From positions 643,576-707,575 of the forward strand of contig NZ_JACHVU010000002.1 of NCBI RefSeq assembly GCF_014190915.1: DNA of 64,000 bases, written 5' to 3'. Within the stretch, counting starts at the first letter, position 1. Each line of letters opens with the position of its first letter. The stretch comes from Mycolicibacterium iranicum (GTDB taxonomy: Bacteria > Actinomycetota > Actinomycetes > Mycobacteriales > Mycobacteriaceae). This document shows, one piece after another, positions 1 through 9,329 of this stretch. The translations under genes and the position numbers were made by a program. The notes beneath the pieces are model-generated. The model searched no databases. It saw only the letters and a program-made list of their open reading frames with translations, and was not told where the DNA came from.

Positions 1-471
1 CGTCAGCTGGCCCAGCTGGACGAGCCGGTCGTGCGGGCCGAGGATGCGGCGCTGGTGGAACCGGCCGTGGGAGTGCCCCACCAGCAGATGGGTCGCCATC
101 GGGAACTCCCGGACGAGGAAGTTGCCCAGCACGGTCGCGTCGAGGATCAGCAGCCGGGACGGCCGGGTCAGCGTCGCGGTGTTCTCGTAGGTGGTCTCCT
201 CGTCGAGCAGGAACGCCGACCACGCACCGCAATACGACCCCGGCGTGGACGCCCGCCAGATGTCGATGTCGCGGGCGCCGGATCGCTTCGACAACGCGAT
301 CTCGCCGTCGAGCAGCACGTAGAAGGACGCCGCGGGCTCACCTTCGCGGCACAGCTGCCCGGCCGGGAACGTCTCGACGCGGCCGTTGGTGCACAGCGAC
401 ATCAGCTGGGCATCGGTGAGCCCCTCGAAGAGGAACAGGTCGCGAAGCTCGTCGATGTTGCACGTGGTCAT
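1..471 (-). CDS. Cyclic nucleotide-binding domain protein (3' end beyond window)
   Basis: This is the N-terminal 157 codons of a minus-strand gene that runs off the left edge. The start is ATG at 471, 10 bases after the stop of the flavoprotein gene at 482, so the two are probably co-transcribed. The visible protein has a cNMP-binding (CRP-type) beta-roll: a stretch near residues 30-55 with FPAGQLCREGEPA followed by FYVLLDGEIAL is the usual first half of such a domain. In mycobacteria, proteins of this kind next to a receiver-thioredoxin reductase fusion often continue into a histidine-kinase-like ATPase, but that part is not in the window. No classical cAMP-binding RxS motif is visible, so the ligand is unknown. 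No other start with a good ribosome site is seen. Confidence 0.7.
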   Translation of the reverse strand, partial: MTTCNIDELRDLFLFEGLTDAQLMSLCTNGRVETFPAGQLCREGEPAASFYVLLDGEIALSKRSGARDIDIWRASTPGSYCGAWSAFLLDEETTYENTATLTRPSRLLILDATVLGNFLVREFPMATHLLVGHSHGRFHQRRILGPHDRLVQLGQLT

Positions 472-481
472 GCGGGACGGC

Positions 482-2149
482 TTACGTCTCGGCCAGATAC
501 CGGTGCACGAGCATCACCGCCATGGAGCCCTCGCCGACGGCGGCCGCCACCCGCTTGGCGGACTCCGCCCGGACGTCGCCGGCGACGAACACGCCCGGCA
601 CGCTCGACTCCAGGTGGTGCGGCGGGCGTTCCAGCGTCCAGCCGCTCACGTCGCGCAGATCGGGCCCGGACAGGATGAAGCCGTGGTCGTCGCGCACGAC
701 CACGCCGTCGAGCCAGTCCGTGCGGGGCTCGGCGCCGATGAAGATGAACATCCGCCCGCACTTGTGCTCTTCGCGCTCACCGGTCTGGGTGTTCTCCAGG
801 CAGATGCCCTCGAGGTGGCCGTCGCCCTTGACCGCGTGCACGACGGTGTTCGGCATCTCCCGGATGTTGTCCTGCGCCCGGATCTGCTGAATCAGGTAGT
901 GCGACATGGAATCTTCGAGCGTGCGCCGGATGACGATGTTCACCGTCTTGGCGGTGCGGGCCAGGAACATCGCGGCCTGCCCGGCCGAGTTGGCGCCTCC
1001 GATGACGAAGACCTCGTCGTCGTCGCATTCGGCCGCCACCGACGCCGTCGCGCCGTAGTACACGCCCGCACCGGTCAGTCCGTCGCACCCGTCGGCGGCC
1101 AGCTGCCGGTACTCGACGCCCATCGCCAGGATGACCGCACGGGTGCCGATCGTGCGGCCGTCCGAGAGATGGATGGTGCGCGCGTTGCCGTCGACCTCCA
1201 GCTTGGTCACCTCGGCGGCGGTGATCAGCTCGGCCTCGAACTTCTCGGCCTGGCGCCGTGCGCGTTCGGCCAGCTGCGCGCCGGACAGGCCGTCGGGGAA
1301 ACCGAGGTAGTTCTCGATGCGTGAGCTCTGCCCGGCCTGCCCGCCGGTCGCGGTGCGCTCGATGAGGACGGTCTTGAGGCCCTCCGAGGCGCCGTACACC
1401 GCGGCGGCCAGGCCCGCGGGCCCGCCACCGATGACGACCAGATCGTAGAAGTCGCCCGACGGTGTGGTCGTCAGGCCCAGCGTCGCGGCCAGCTCGGCGT
1501 CGCTCGGGTCGACCAGCGTCTCGCCCTGTTCGGTGATGACCACCGGCAGCGTCAGACCGTCCTGGCCCGCAGCCTCCAACAGTGCGGCGCCCTTGGGTTC
1601 GTCGGACCGGAACCACGTGTAGTACAGGCGGTTTCGGGCCAGGAACTCTCGCACCTCCGAGGAGCGTGCGCTCCACGGGTGGCCGATGATCTTCGTGTGC
1701 GGAATGGCCCGGTCGCCGGTGGACCGCCACGCATCGATCAGGGCGTCGATCACCGGGTAGAGCTTCTCCTCCGGCGGATCCCACGGCTTGAGCAGGTAGT
1801 GGTCGAGGTCGACGACGTTGATCGCGTCGATGGCGGCGTGGGTGTCGGCGTAGGCGGTCAGCAGCACGCGGCGGGCCATCGGGAAGATGTCCATCGCGGC
1901 TTCCAGGAACTCGATGCCACTCATCTGCGGCATCCGGTAGTCGGCGACGAAGACCGCCACCGTCTCCCCGCGCAGCTTCAGTTCGTTCAGCGTCTCCAGC
2001 GCATCGGGTCCCGACTCCGCACGCACGATGCGGAACTTCTCGCCGTAGTGCCGACGGAGGTCGCGCGCCACGGCACGCGACACCGCGGGATCGTCGTCGA
2101 CGGTCAGGATCACGGGTTTTCGGGGCTGGTGCTCAGGTCCAGTCATCAC
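482..2149 (-). CDS. Fused response regulator / glutaredoxin-like / thioredoxin reductase-like flavoprotein
   Basis: A 555-residue three-domain protein. Residues about 10-130 form a receiver domain with all phosphorylation residues (VDDD, phospho-acceptor Asp in VADYRMP, LLTAY, LLKPW). Residues about 145-225 look like a glutaredoxin fold, but the CPxC position reads HPWS. Residues about 230-555 are a thioredoxin-reductase-type FAD/NAD(P)H flavoprotein (VVIGGGPAGLAAAVYG, second Rossmann VFVIGGANSAGQAA, GVFVAGDVR). The CxxC dithiol of thioredoxin reductases is replaced by YYGATASVAAEC, so classic disulfide reduction is unlikely. The start is GTG 2149 or ATG 2146; a CATACT/TACTTA -10 element ends only a few bases upstream, so the message is probably leaderless. 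A DosR-like palindrome lies about 50 bp upstream. The following gene carries a cNMP-binding domain and is probably a functional partner. The fusion is recognised with confidence; the electron acceptor is unknown. Confidence 0.88.
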   Translation of the reverse strand: MMTGPEHQPRKPVILTVDDDPAVSRAVARDLRRHYGEKFRIVRAESGPDALETLNELKLRGETVAVFVADYRMPQMSGIEFLEAAMDIFPMARRVLLTAYADTHAAIDAINVVDLDHYLLKPWDPPEEKLYPVIDALIDAWRSTGDRAIPHTKIIGHPWSARSSEVREFLARNRLYYTWFRSDEPKGAALLEAAGQDGLTLPVVITEQGETLVDPSDAELAATLGLTTTPSGDFYDLVVIGGGPAGLAAAVYGASEGLKTVLIERTATGGQAGQSSRIENYLGFPDGLSGAQLAERARRQAEKFEAELITAAEVTKLEVDGNARTIHLSDGRTIGTRAVILAMGVEYRQLAADGCDGLTGAGVYYGATASVAAECDDDEVFVIGGANSAGQAAMFLARTAKTVNIVIRRTLEDSMSHYLIQQIRAQDNIREMPNTVVHAVKGDGHLEGICLENTQTGEREEHKCGRMFIFIGAEPRTDWLDGVVVRDDHGFILSGPDLRDVSGWTLERPPHHLESSVPGVFVAGDVRAESAKRVAAAVGEGSMAVMLVHRYLAET

Positions 2150-2197
2150 GATAAGTATGCGCCCGTTGTCCAGCCGAAATCGGGGTGGCGACGTTCA

Positions 2198-2211
2198 GGG
2201 ACTTTGGTCCC
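2198..2211 (-). promoter_or_regulatory. DosR-like (dormancy regulon) box
   Basis: On the minus strand the sequence reads GGGACCAAAGTCCC. This differs at one base from the core GGGACTWWAGTCCC of the published DosR/DevR motif, and the flanks (AATA before, TGAA after) also resemble the consensus. It lies 49 bp upstream of the flavoprotein start, and a -10-like CATACT follows at 2159-2154, a normal DosR spacing. The dyad is seen directly; control by DosR under hypoxia or nitric oxide is inferred. Confidence 0.6.
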
Positions 2212-2254
2212 TATTGCGCTGCCGGGCGTGCCGATAACGTCGTGGCTGACGGAT

Positions 2255-2323
2255 TGATGGCCGCGCCGGTAGTACCGGGGAGGTCGGGGAGATTCGGGGG
2301 GACCAGTGCCGGCGCGGCCATCA
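2255..2323 (-). terminator. Long-stem hairpin at the end of the UspA gene
   Basis: A perfect 15-bp inverted repeat (TGATGGCCGCGCCGG at 2323-2309 with its complement at 2269-2255, read on the minus strand) encloses a 39-base loop. The 5' arm begins with the TGA stop codon of the universal stress protein gene. There is no U-run, as is usual for mycobacterial hairpin terminators, so termination or mRNA 3'-end protection is inferred from position. Confidence 0.5.
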
Positions 2324-3187
2324 ATTCCGCTGCGGAGGCACCACGATGACGGGCGCGCCGGCGGCCTGGACGACCGCATTCGCGACCGAACCGAGCAACG
2401 CGCCCGCGAGGGCGCCGTATCCACGGCTGCCGACGACCAGCAACTGCGCCGTCGCTGACTTCTCCACGAGCCGGTCGGCAGGCTGATCGACGACCACGAC
2501 CCGTTCGACGCCCACATCCGGGAAGCGCCTCTGCCACCCGGCCAACTGACGCGCGACCTCGTCCTCGACGTCGCCGCGGATCGACTCCCACTCGAAGCCG
2601 GGCATCTCGAAAGCCCCCGGCGACCACCACGCATGCAGAGCCGTGAGGCCCACTCCGCGCCGCGCCGCCTCCTGGAACGCGAGCTCGGTGGCCCGGGCGC
2701 CGTTCTCGGAGCCGTCGAAGCCCAGCAGCACGGGTGCGGCCGGGTCGGCCGGGGCGCCGGCCTCCCGGACGACCGCGACGGGGCAGTGCGCCCGCTGGAC
2801 GACCCCCGCGCTGGTGGAGCCGAGAACGCGGGCCGCGACCGCACCGCGTCCCCGGGAGCCGACGACCACCAGCTCGGCCGTGCGCGATGCCTCCACCAGG
2901 GCCTGGGCGGGCGCCGTGACGGCGAGCTCGGTCGCCACCGCCACCCGGCCGCCGGTCATTCGGTCCACGGCCCCGGCGGCCTCGGTCAACAGGTCTCGGC
3001 CGGTCTGCTGCTGCCAGTCCAGGTAGCCCACGGGCACCGGGGCGACCGGCCACGGACCCGCGGGCGGCGCCGTGGCGTACAAGGCGGTCAGCGGCGCGCC
3101 ACGCAGGTCGGCCGCTGCGGCGGCCCACTGCAACGCGGCGTGCGCGGCCGGCGAATCATCAACGCCGACAACGACTCTGCCGGTCAC
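2321..3187 (-). CDS. Universal stress protein, two tandem UspA domains
   Basis: 288 residues made of two UspA domains (about 1-145 and 150-288). Each ends with the ATP-binding signature G-2x-G-9x-G(S/T): VVGSRGRGAVAARVLGST in the first and VVGSRGYGALAGALLGSV in the second, so both halves look able to bind ATP. The N-terminal VVVGVDDS is the usual first strand and nucleotide loop. The start ATG overlaps the stop of the flotillin gene by 4 bases (ATGA), which implies translational coupling with the flotillin/NfeD pair. Tandem UspA proteins are abundant in mycobacteria, and several belong to the DosR regulon. No DosR box was seen in front of this cluster. The role is probably stress signalling; the precise target is unknown. 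Confidence 0.9.
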   Translation of the reverse strand: MTGRVVVGVDDSPAAHAALQWAAAAADLRGAPLTALYATAPPAGPWPVAPVPVGYLDWQQQTGRDLLTEAAGAVDRMTGGRVAVATELAVTAPAQALVEASRTAELVVVGSRGRGAVAARVLGSTSAGVVQRAHCPVAVVREAGAPADPAAPVLLGFDGSENGARATELAFQEAARRGVGLTALHAWWSPGAFEMPGFEWESIRGDVEDEVARQLAGWQRRFPDVGVERVVVVDQPADRLVEKSATAQLLVVGSRGYGALAGALLGSVANAVVQAAGAPVIVVPPQRN

Positions 3188-4608
3188 TGCGGAACAGCCG
3201 TGCCGTCGACCTGGTGGGTGGCGGGGGCCGGCTCGGGGGAGCGGTTCAGCATGGCCGCCAGGTCGATGCCCGAGGACTTCAGCGACTCGACGATCTTGGC
3301 GACCGCCAGCGGGCTGACGCCGAGCAGCCCGCCGACGGCGTCCTGGGCGTCGGAGGCGCCGCCGATGATCGACAGCCGCTCGATCTCCGCGAGCGGCATG
3401 GCCGCCGCCTCGGTGGCCTTGACGACCGACTGCAACACATCGGGCAGGGTCTGGAGCCGGGCGGCCTCCGGCGAATAGGTGTTCAGCGCCGCGGCGATCT
3501 CCCTCTTACCCGCCGCCTCGGCGACCAGCCTGGCCTTGATGCCGTCGGCCTCGGCCTGCCGTTCGACGCGCAGGGCGTCCGCGGCAGCCTTGCGCGCATC
3601 GGCCTCGGCCTGCCCGGCGAGGATGGTGGCCTGCCGCTGACCTTCGGCGCGGGCGATGTCGGCCTGGCGCTGTGCCTCGGCGGGGGCGATCACGTCGGCC
3701 TGCAGCGCGGCCTGCGACTGCTCGGCGCGGCGCTGCTCGACCTCGATACGGGCCTGCACCCGGGCGGCCTCGGCCTGTTCGATCGCGATGCCGACGTCCT
3801 TCTGCGCACGCGCGTTGGCCAGCGGCCCGGCCTGGTCGGCCTGGGCGTTCTCGGCCTCGGTCTGCGCTCTCAGCCGGGCCAGCTCCACGTCGCGCTTCTG
3901 ATTGGCGGCCGCGATCGCGGTGTCGGCCTCGGCCTGGGCGACCGAGCCGGCCTGGCGGGCCTTGGCCGACTGGATCTGCGAATCGCGTTCGGCTTCGGCG
4001 GTGCCGACCGCGGCATCACGCTTGACCTCGGCGATCCGGCGCTGGCCGAGCGACTCCAGGTATCCGTTGCGGTCGGAGATGCCCGCGATCTTGAGCACGT
4101 CGACCTCCATGCCGATGCGGGCCAGGTCGCCGCCGGCCTCGTCGACCACGCTGCGGGCCAGGGTGTCGCGGTTGGAGTTGAGGTCCTCCACCGTCATCGT
4201 CGCGGTGATGCCGCGCAGGCTGCCCGCGAGGATCTCGTTGATCTGACGCTGCAGTTCGTTCAGGTCGGAGGTCAGGAAGCGCTGCACCGCGGTCTGGACC
4301 GCCTCGTCGGCCGAACCGATCCGCACGAGCCCGACGGCCTCGACGTTGACCGGGACGCCGTTGTTGGACAGCGCGTTCTGCAGGTTGATGCTGACGTTGA
4401 ACGGTTCCAGGCTCATGATGTCGACGCGTTCGATACCCGGCACTCGGAACCGTGCGCCGCCGCGCACCACTTTGGGCTGGCCGCGGCCGGTGAACACCGC
4501 GACCTCGTTGGGTGGCACCTTGATGTAGTTCTTCACGTAGACCAGCGGCAGTGCCACGAACAGCAGCAGCGCGGCCACGACGATGACGATGATCAGCATC
4601 AGGGACAT
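3184..4608 (-). CDS. Flotillin-like SPFH-domain membrane protein
   Basis: 474 residues. An N-terminal hydrophobic segment (residues about 3-24) anchors the protein, followed by an SPFH/band-7 domain (about 28-200, with KVPPNEVAVFTGRG near the start). A long Ala/Glu/Arg/Gln-rich coiled coil (about 200-380) contains repeated AEA/QAEA heptads, as in flotillins, and a short C-terminal region follows. Bacterial flotillins scaffold ordered membrane microdomains. The gene sits directly after the NfeD-type gene (3 bases between them), the classical floT-nfeD pairing, and is coupled to a UspA gene downstream. Length and architecture fit full-length flotillin. Confidence in the family is high; the cargo or client proteins in this organism are not known. 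Confidence 0.9.
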   Translation of the reverse strand: MSLMLIIVIVVAALLLFVALPLVYVKNYIKVPPNEVAVFTGRGQPKVVRGGARFRVPGIERVDIMSLEPFNVSINLQNALSNNGVPVNVEAVGLVRIGSADEAVQTAVQRFLTSDLNELQRQINEILAGSLRGITATMTVEDLNSNRDTLARSVVDEAGGDLARIGMEVDVLKIAGISDRNGYLESLGQRRIAEVKRDAAVGTAEAERDSQIQSAKARQAGSVAQAEADTAIAAANQKRDVELARLRAQTEAENAQADQAGPLANARAQKDVGIAIEQAEAARVQARIEVEQRRAEQSQAALQADVIAPAEAQRQADIARAEGQRQATILAGQAEADARKAAADALRVERQAEADGIKARLVAEAAGKREIAAALNTYSPEAARLQTLPDVLQSVVKATEAAAMPLAEIERLSIIGGASDAQDAVGGLLGVSPLAVAKIVESLKSSGIDLAAMLNRSPEPAPATHQVDGTAVPQ

Positions 4609-4611
4609 CGG

Positions 4612-5142
4612 TCAGTTCCTCTCGGAGGTGGGGAGTTCGGGGTCGGCGCCGGGGATCGTCACCACGTGGACGTAGTCGGCGTCGACATCGGCGATGTAGA
4701 CGGGCGTGGACTTGGGCAGGGTGTCCGGCTCCGCGGTGATCGCCCGGGCGCGGACGCGGTTGCCGTCGGTGTCGACGAACGCGACCTCACCCCAGCCGTC
4801 GGTCGGGACGGCCAGCGTGACCGTGCCGAGCAGGCCGATGTAGGACGCCCGGCCCCGCTGCGAGTTCGACTGTTGACGGCGCAGGAACGGCAGCAGCAGG
4901 CCCTGCAGTGCCCCGACGACGACCAGACCGACCACGACCGCCACGACGGCCGAGGCGACCGTGCCCGCGCCGAGCCACGTGGCGACCAACCCACCGGTGC
5001 CCGCGCCGAGGACGCCGGCCGACAGGCTGGTCAGGCTCAGGAAGGGCAGTCCGTCGTGACCCAGCTCGACGTCGGTCAGCAGCAGGGCGGCCAGTACGGC
5101 GACGCCGCCGACGGCGAAGGCGGCGAGGTAGGCAGCCGTCAC
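4612..5142 (-). CDS. NfeD-type membrane protein paired with flotillin
   Basis: 176 residues with an N-terminal transmembrane helix (about 5-25), two further hydrophobic segments (about 35-60 and 62-88) and a C-terminal beta-rich region (about 105-165) resembling the OB fold of NfeD proteins (GLLGTVTLAVPTDGWGEVAF). NfeD proteins act with SPFH proteins, and here the flotillin follows 3 bases downstream. The start is GTG 5142. It lies immediately beside, and its GTGAC looks like the end of, a 26-bp tandem repeat array that fills the DNA just upstream, so the 5' untranslated region and possibly the promoter are made of repeat units. Expression could therefore depend on copy number (inference). 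Confidence 0.78.
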   Translation of the reverse strand: MTAAYLAAFAVGGVAVLAALLLTDVELGHDGLPFLSLTSLSAGVLGAGTGGLVATWLGAGTVASAVVAVVVGLVVVGALQGLLLPFLRRQQSNSQRGRASYIGLLGTVTLAVPTDGWGEVAFVDTDGNRVRARAITAEPDTLPKSTPVYIADVDADYVHVVTIPGADPELPTSERN

Positions 5143-5144
5143 GA

Positions 5145-5248
5145 GAGTGCGAATCGGGAAGAGGTCACGGGAGTGCGAATCGGGAAGAGGTCACGGGAGT
5201 GCGAATCGGCAGGAGGTCACGGGAATGCGAGCGGGGAGGAGGTCACGA
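5145..5248. repeat. Four tandem copies of a 26-bp repeat
   Basis: Copies lie at 5145-5170, 5171-5196, 5197-5222 and 5223-5248. Copies 1 and 2 are identical (unit begins GAGTGCGAATCGGGAAGAGG); copy 3 differs at one or two bases and copy 4 at several. The array abuts the GTG start of the NfeD-type gene. A related half-unit (CTTCGCACTCGCGAGGTGACC) follows at about 5255-5275. The unequal decay suggests slipped-strand growth from one end. It resembles mycobacterial VNTR/MIRU loci in size and position. Confidence 0.9.
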
Positions 5249-5483
5249 GTCGATCTTCGCACTCGCGAGGTGACCCTGTTCGCGCAGATTTTGGGCATGG
5301 GCTGCGGGCGAGTAACATAGATCAACGGTGCGGCTTCCGCGCCGACTTTTTGCGTGCCCCATCAGGAGCCTTCTGTCGAGAGGGAATTCCTCAGATCCGG
5401 CCCACGTTCTCAAGTCGGATCGAAGGCTGTCCCGAGCAGGCCAGCAGGTTGGTACGAAACGAAAGCAAGGATCGTTACAGAGT
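5249..5483 (+). promoter_or_regulatory. Leader and promoter region of the infA-rpmJ-rpsM operon
   Basis: The 235 bp between the repeat array and infA carry no gene I can support. A -10-like TAACAT lies at 5311-5316 (CGAGTAACATAGATCAACGG), which would leave a leader of about 165 bases. The leader contains a T-rich patch near 5346 and a purine-rich GAAACGAAAGCAAGGA segment before infA. The promoter call rests on the hexamer and position only. Confidence 0.4.
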
Positions 5484-5705
5484 ATGGCCAAAAAAGACGG
5501 TGCCATAGAGGTCGAGGGGCGTGTCGTCGAACCCCTGCCCAATGCGATGTTCCGCATTGAGCTGGAGAACGGACACAAGGTCCTCGCCCACATCAGCGGC
5601 AAGATGCGGCAGCACTACATCCGCATCCTCCCCGAGGACCGCGTCGTGGTGGAGCTTTCCCCCTACGACCTGTCCCGTGGCCGCATCGTCTACCGCTACA
5701 AGTAG
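5484..5705 (+). CDS. infA: Translation initiation factor IF-1
   Basis: 73 residues, the standard length, starting [20 protein letters not shown] and ending RGRIVYRYK. This single OB-fold protein binds the ribosomal A site during initiation together with IF-2 and IF-3. The start ATG 5484 was chosen because it gives the conserved [10 protein letters not shown]-terminus; longer upstream readings give no conserved sequence. An AGCAAGGA stretch at 5464-5471 may serve as the ribosome site. It heads the infA-rpmJ-rpsM-rpsK-rpsD-rpoA-rplQ cluster, the usual actinobacterial order. Confidence 0.97.
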
Positions 5706-5759
5706 CGGCGCAGTACCCGAACAACCCGAACAATTCCGAGAAGAAGGATCGACACAGCC

Positions 5760-5873
5760 GTGAAGGTGAACCCGAGCGTCAAGCCGATCTGCGACAAGTG
5801 CAGGGTGATCCGCCGGCATGGGCGGGTCATGGTGATCTGCTCCGATCCCCGCCACAAGCAGCGGCAGGGCTAG
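5760..5873 (+). CDS. rpmJ: 50S ribosomal protein L36
   Basis: 37 residues ([20 protein letters not shown] then [17 protein letters not shown]). This is the zinc-binding (C+) form: CxxC at residues 11-14 with C27 and H32 complete the zinc ribbon. Mycobacteria also use zinc-free paralogues under zinc starvation, controlled by Zur, so this would be the zinc-replete copy (general knowledge). The start is GTG 5760, preceded by GAAGAAGGA at about 5740. It follows infA by 54 bases. Confidence 0.96.
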
Positions 5874-6026
5874 CAGCACAGCCGCAGTACCCACAACTGA
5901 ATGATGACCTCCCAGCACCACTGAGCGGGTACGCCGCTCGAAACGCCCGGCACGGAGGCCGGGCCCCGGCAAGAGCCCGGGAACGGACTGGGATCAGACC
6001 TCCGCAGAACACAAGGAATGGCACAT

Positions 6027-6401
6027 ATGGCTCGCCTTATGGGCGTCGACCTCCCGCGCGACAAGCGCATGGAGATCGCGCTGACCTACATCTACGGCAT
6101 CGGCCGTACCCGCTCCCAGGAGATCCTGGAAGCGACCGGCATCAGCCGGGAGATGCGCACCAAGGACCTCACCGACGACCAGGTGACGCAGCTGCGCGAC
6201 TACATCGAGGGCAACCTCAAGGTGGAAGGTGATCTGCGCCGCGAGGTCCAGGCCGACATCCGCCGCAAGATCGAGATCGGCTGCTACCAGGGTCTGCGGC
6301 ACCGCCGCGGCCTGCCGGTGCGTGGCCAGCGGACCAAGACCAATGCGCGCACCCGCAAGGGCCCCAAGCGCACCATCGCCGGCAAGAAGAAGGCCAGGTA
6401 A
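6027..6401 (+). CDS. rpsM: 30S ribosomal protein S13
   Basis: 124 residues, the same length as the M. tuberculosis protein, starting [20 protein letters not shown] and ending with the basic tail TIAGKKKAR that reaches the tRNA sites. ATG 6027 was chosen over an in-frame ATG 9 bases upstream (6018), because the AAGGA at 6013-6017 is 9 bases before 6027 but directly abuts 6018. The helix-two-turn-helix region and the [19 protein letters not shown] block are intact. The 153-base leader after rpmJ contains a small GCCCGGC/GCCGGGC hairpin (about 5947-5967) of unknown role. Confidence 0.97.
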   Translation: MARLMGVDLPRDKRMEIALTYIYGIGRTRSQEILEATGISREMRTKDLTDDQVTQLRDYIEGNLKVEGDLRREVQADIRRKIEIGCYQGLRHRRGLPVRGQRTKTNARTRKGPKRTIAGKKKAR

Positions 6402-6407
6402 CCCCGG

Positions 6408-6821
6408 ATGGCACAGGCAAAGAAGGGCGGCGCCCCCAAGAAGGGGCAGAAGACCCGTCGCAGGGAGAAGAAGAACGTCCCGCACGGCGCCGCTCACATC
6501 AAGAGCACGTTCAACAACACGATCGTGTCCATCACCGATCCCCAGGGCAACGTCATCGCCTGGGCTTCGTCGGGACATGTCGGCTTCAAGGGGTCGCGTA
6601 AGTCCACCCCGTTCGCCGCGCAGCTGGCCGCCGAGAACGCCGCCCGCAAGGCGCAGGAGCACGGCGTCAAGAAGGTCGACGTCTTCGTGAAGGGCCCGGG
6701 TTCGGGTCGCGAGACCGCCATCCGTTCGCTGCAGGCCGCCGGCCTCGAAGTGGGCGCGATCGCCGATGTCACGCCGCAGCCGCACAACGGCTGCCGTCCG
6801 CCCAAGCGGCGCCGGGTCTAG
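6408..6821 (+). CDS. rpsK: 30S ribosomal protein S11
   Basis: 137 residues with a basic N-terminus ([20 protein letters not shown]) and the conserved core THIRASFNNTIV-type block, here [20 protein letters not shown]. It ends with [19 protein letters not shown]11 forms the platform of the 30S subunit with S6, S15 and S18 and contacts the mRNA exit region. It begins 6 bases after rpsM and is followed by rpsD 14 bases later, so it belongs to the same transcript. Nothing unusual is seen. Confidence 0.97.
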   Translation: MAQAKKGGAPKKGQKTRRREKKNVPHGAAHIKSTFNNTIVSITDPQGNVIAWASSGHVGFKGSRKSTPFAAQLAAENAARKAQEHGVKKVDVFVKGPGSGRETAIRSLQAAGLEVGAIADVTPQPHNGCRPPKRRRV

Positions 6822-6835
6822 GGAGGACTAGAGAA

Positions 6836-7441
6836 ATGGCACGTTATACCGGACCCGTCACCCGCAAGTCGCGCCGTCTCGGCGTCGACCTCGTCGGTGG
6901 AGATCAGTCCTTCGAGAAGCGCCCCTACCCGCCCGGCCAGCACGGCCGCGCGCGGATCAAGGAGAGCGAGTACCGCACCCAGCTGCAGGAGAAGCAGAAG
7001 GCCCGCTTCACCTACGGCGTCATGGAGAAGCAGTTCCGCCGCTACTACGAGGAGGCCAACCGCCTCCCCGGCAAGACCGGTGACAACCTGCTCCGCATCC
7101 TGGAGAGCCGCCTCGACAACGTCGTGTACCGGGCCGGCCTGGCCCGCACCCGTCGTATGGCGCGCCAGCTGGTCAGCCACGGCCACTTCACCGTCAACGG
7201 TGTGAAGGTCGACGTCCCCAGCTACCGGGTGGCGCAGTACGACATCATCGACATCAAGGACAAGTCGATCAACACGCTGCCCTTCGAGGTCTCCCGGCAG
7301 ACTGCCGGCGAGCGCCCCATCCCGGGCTGGCTGCAGGTCGTCGGCGAGCGTCAGCGCATCCTCGTGCACCAGCTGCCCGAGCGCGCGCAGATCGACGTGC
7401 CGCTGACCGAGCAGCTCATCGTCGAGCTCTACTCGAAGTAG
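6836..7441 (+). CDS. rpsD: 30S ribosomal protein S4
   Basis: 201 residues starting MARYTGPVTRKSRRLGVDLV and ending QLIVELYSK, as in other mycobacteria. The N-terminal zinc-ribbon cysteines found in some bacterial S4 proteins are absent, which is normal for this lineage. The S4 RNA-binding domain (about 90-150) has RLDNVVYRAGLARTRRMARQ. S4 nucleates 30S assembly on 16S rRNA and in many bacteria represses its own operon. An AGGGAGGA ribosome site is at 6821-6828. The 83 bases to rpoA hold a short GC hairpin (CCCCGGAATCCACCGGGG) near 7451-7468. Confidence 0.97.
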   Translation: MARYTGPVTRKSRRLGVDLVGGDQSFEKRPYPPGQHGRARIKESEYRTQLQEKQKARFTYGVMEKQFRRYYEEANRLPGKTGDNLLRILESRLDNVVYRAGLARTRRMARQLVSHGHFTVNGVKVDVPSYRVAQYDIIDIKDKSINTLPFEVSRQTAGERPIPGWLQVVGERQRILVHQLPERAQIDVPLTEQLIVELYSK

Positions 7442-7482
7442 TAATCCTGACCCCGGAATCCACCGGGGCTCAGGCCACCTAA

Positions 7483-8619
<1,137 letters not shown>

Positions 8620-8692
8620 CACCCGATCTCGCAAGAGAACCGTCCCGGCCCTACCTGACACGGGGGTCGGCCCCACCTAGGAGATAGTCGCA

Positions 8693-9322
8693 ATGCCCAA
8701 ACCCACCAAGGGTCCTCGCCTCGGCGGGTCGTCCTCGCACCAGAAGGCGCTGCTGGCCAACCTGGCCACGTCGCTGTTCGAGCACGGCCGGATCAAGACG
8801 ACCGAGCCGAAGGCACGGGCGCTGCGTCCGTACGCGGAGAAGCTCATCACGCACGCCAAGAAGGGCACGCTGCACAACCGGCGTGAGGTGATGAAGAAGA
8901 TCCGCGACAAGGACATCGTCCACGTCCTGTTCGCCGAGATCGGGCCGTTCTTCGCCGACCGCAACGGCGGCTACACCCGCATCATCAAGGTCGAGAACCG
9001 CAAGGGCGACAACGCCCCCATGGCGGTCATCGAGCTGGTGCGGGAGAAGACCGTGACGTCCGAGGCCAACCGTGCCCGTCGCGCCGCCGGCAACCAGAAG
9101 GTCGCCGCTGCGGCGGCGCCGCAGGCTGCGGTCGAGCCGGAGGCCGCCGAAGGCCCCACGGCCGACGAGGCCGTGGAGCCGACTGCTGCGGAGGCCGAGG
9201 CCGTCACCGAGACCCCGATCGCCGACGAGGCGCAGGTCGAGGTCGAGGGCACCGAGTCCGTCTCGGAGGCCGAGGCCGACGAGGCCAAGGCCGACGAGGC
9301 GAAGGCTGACGACGCCAAGTAG
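8693..9322 (+). CDS. rplQ: 50S ribosomal protein L17 with acidic C-terminal extension
   Basis: 209 residues. Residues 1-120 are canonical L17 ([40 protein letters not shown]). The remaining 85 or so are an Ala/Glu/Asp-rich tail ending in the short repeats [17 protein letters not shown]. tuberculosis L17 is about 180 residues, so this tail is longer than usual. Such acidic tails on mycobacterial L17 are probably disordered and surface-exposed near the tunnel exit (inference). The ribosome site AGGAG is at 8681-8685. It is the last ribosomal gene of the operon; a large hairpin follows within the start of truA. Confidence 0.96.
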   Translation: MPKPTKGPRLGGSSSHQKALLANLATSLFEHGRIKTTEPKARALRPYAEKLITHAKKGTLHNRREVMKKIRDKDIVHVLFAEIGPFFADRNGGYTRIIKVENRKGDNAPMAVIELVREKTVTSEANRARRAAGNQKVAAAAAPQAAVEPEAAEGPTADEAVEPTAAEAEAVTETPIADEAQVEVEGTESVSEAEADEAKADEAKADDAK

Positions 9323-9329
9323 TCACTTC

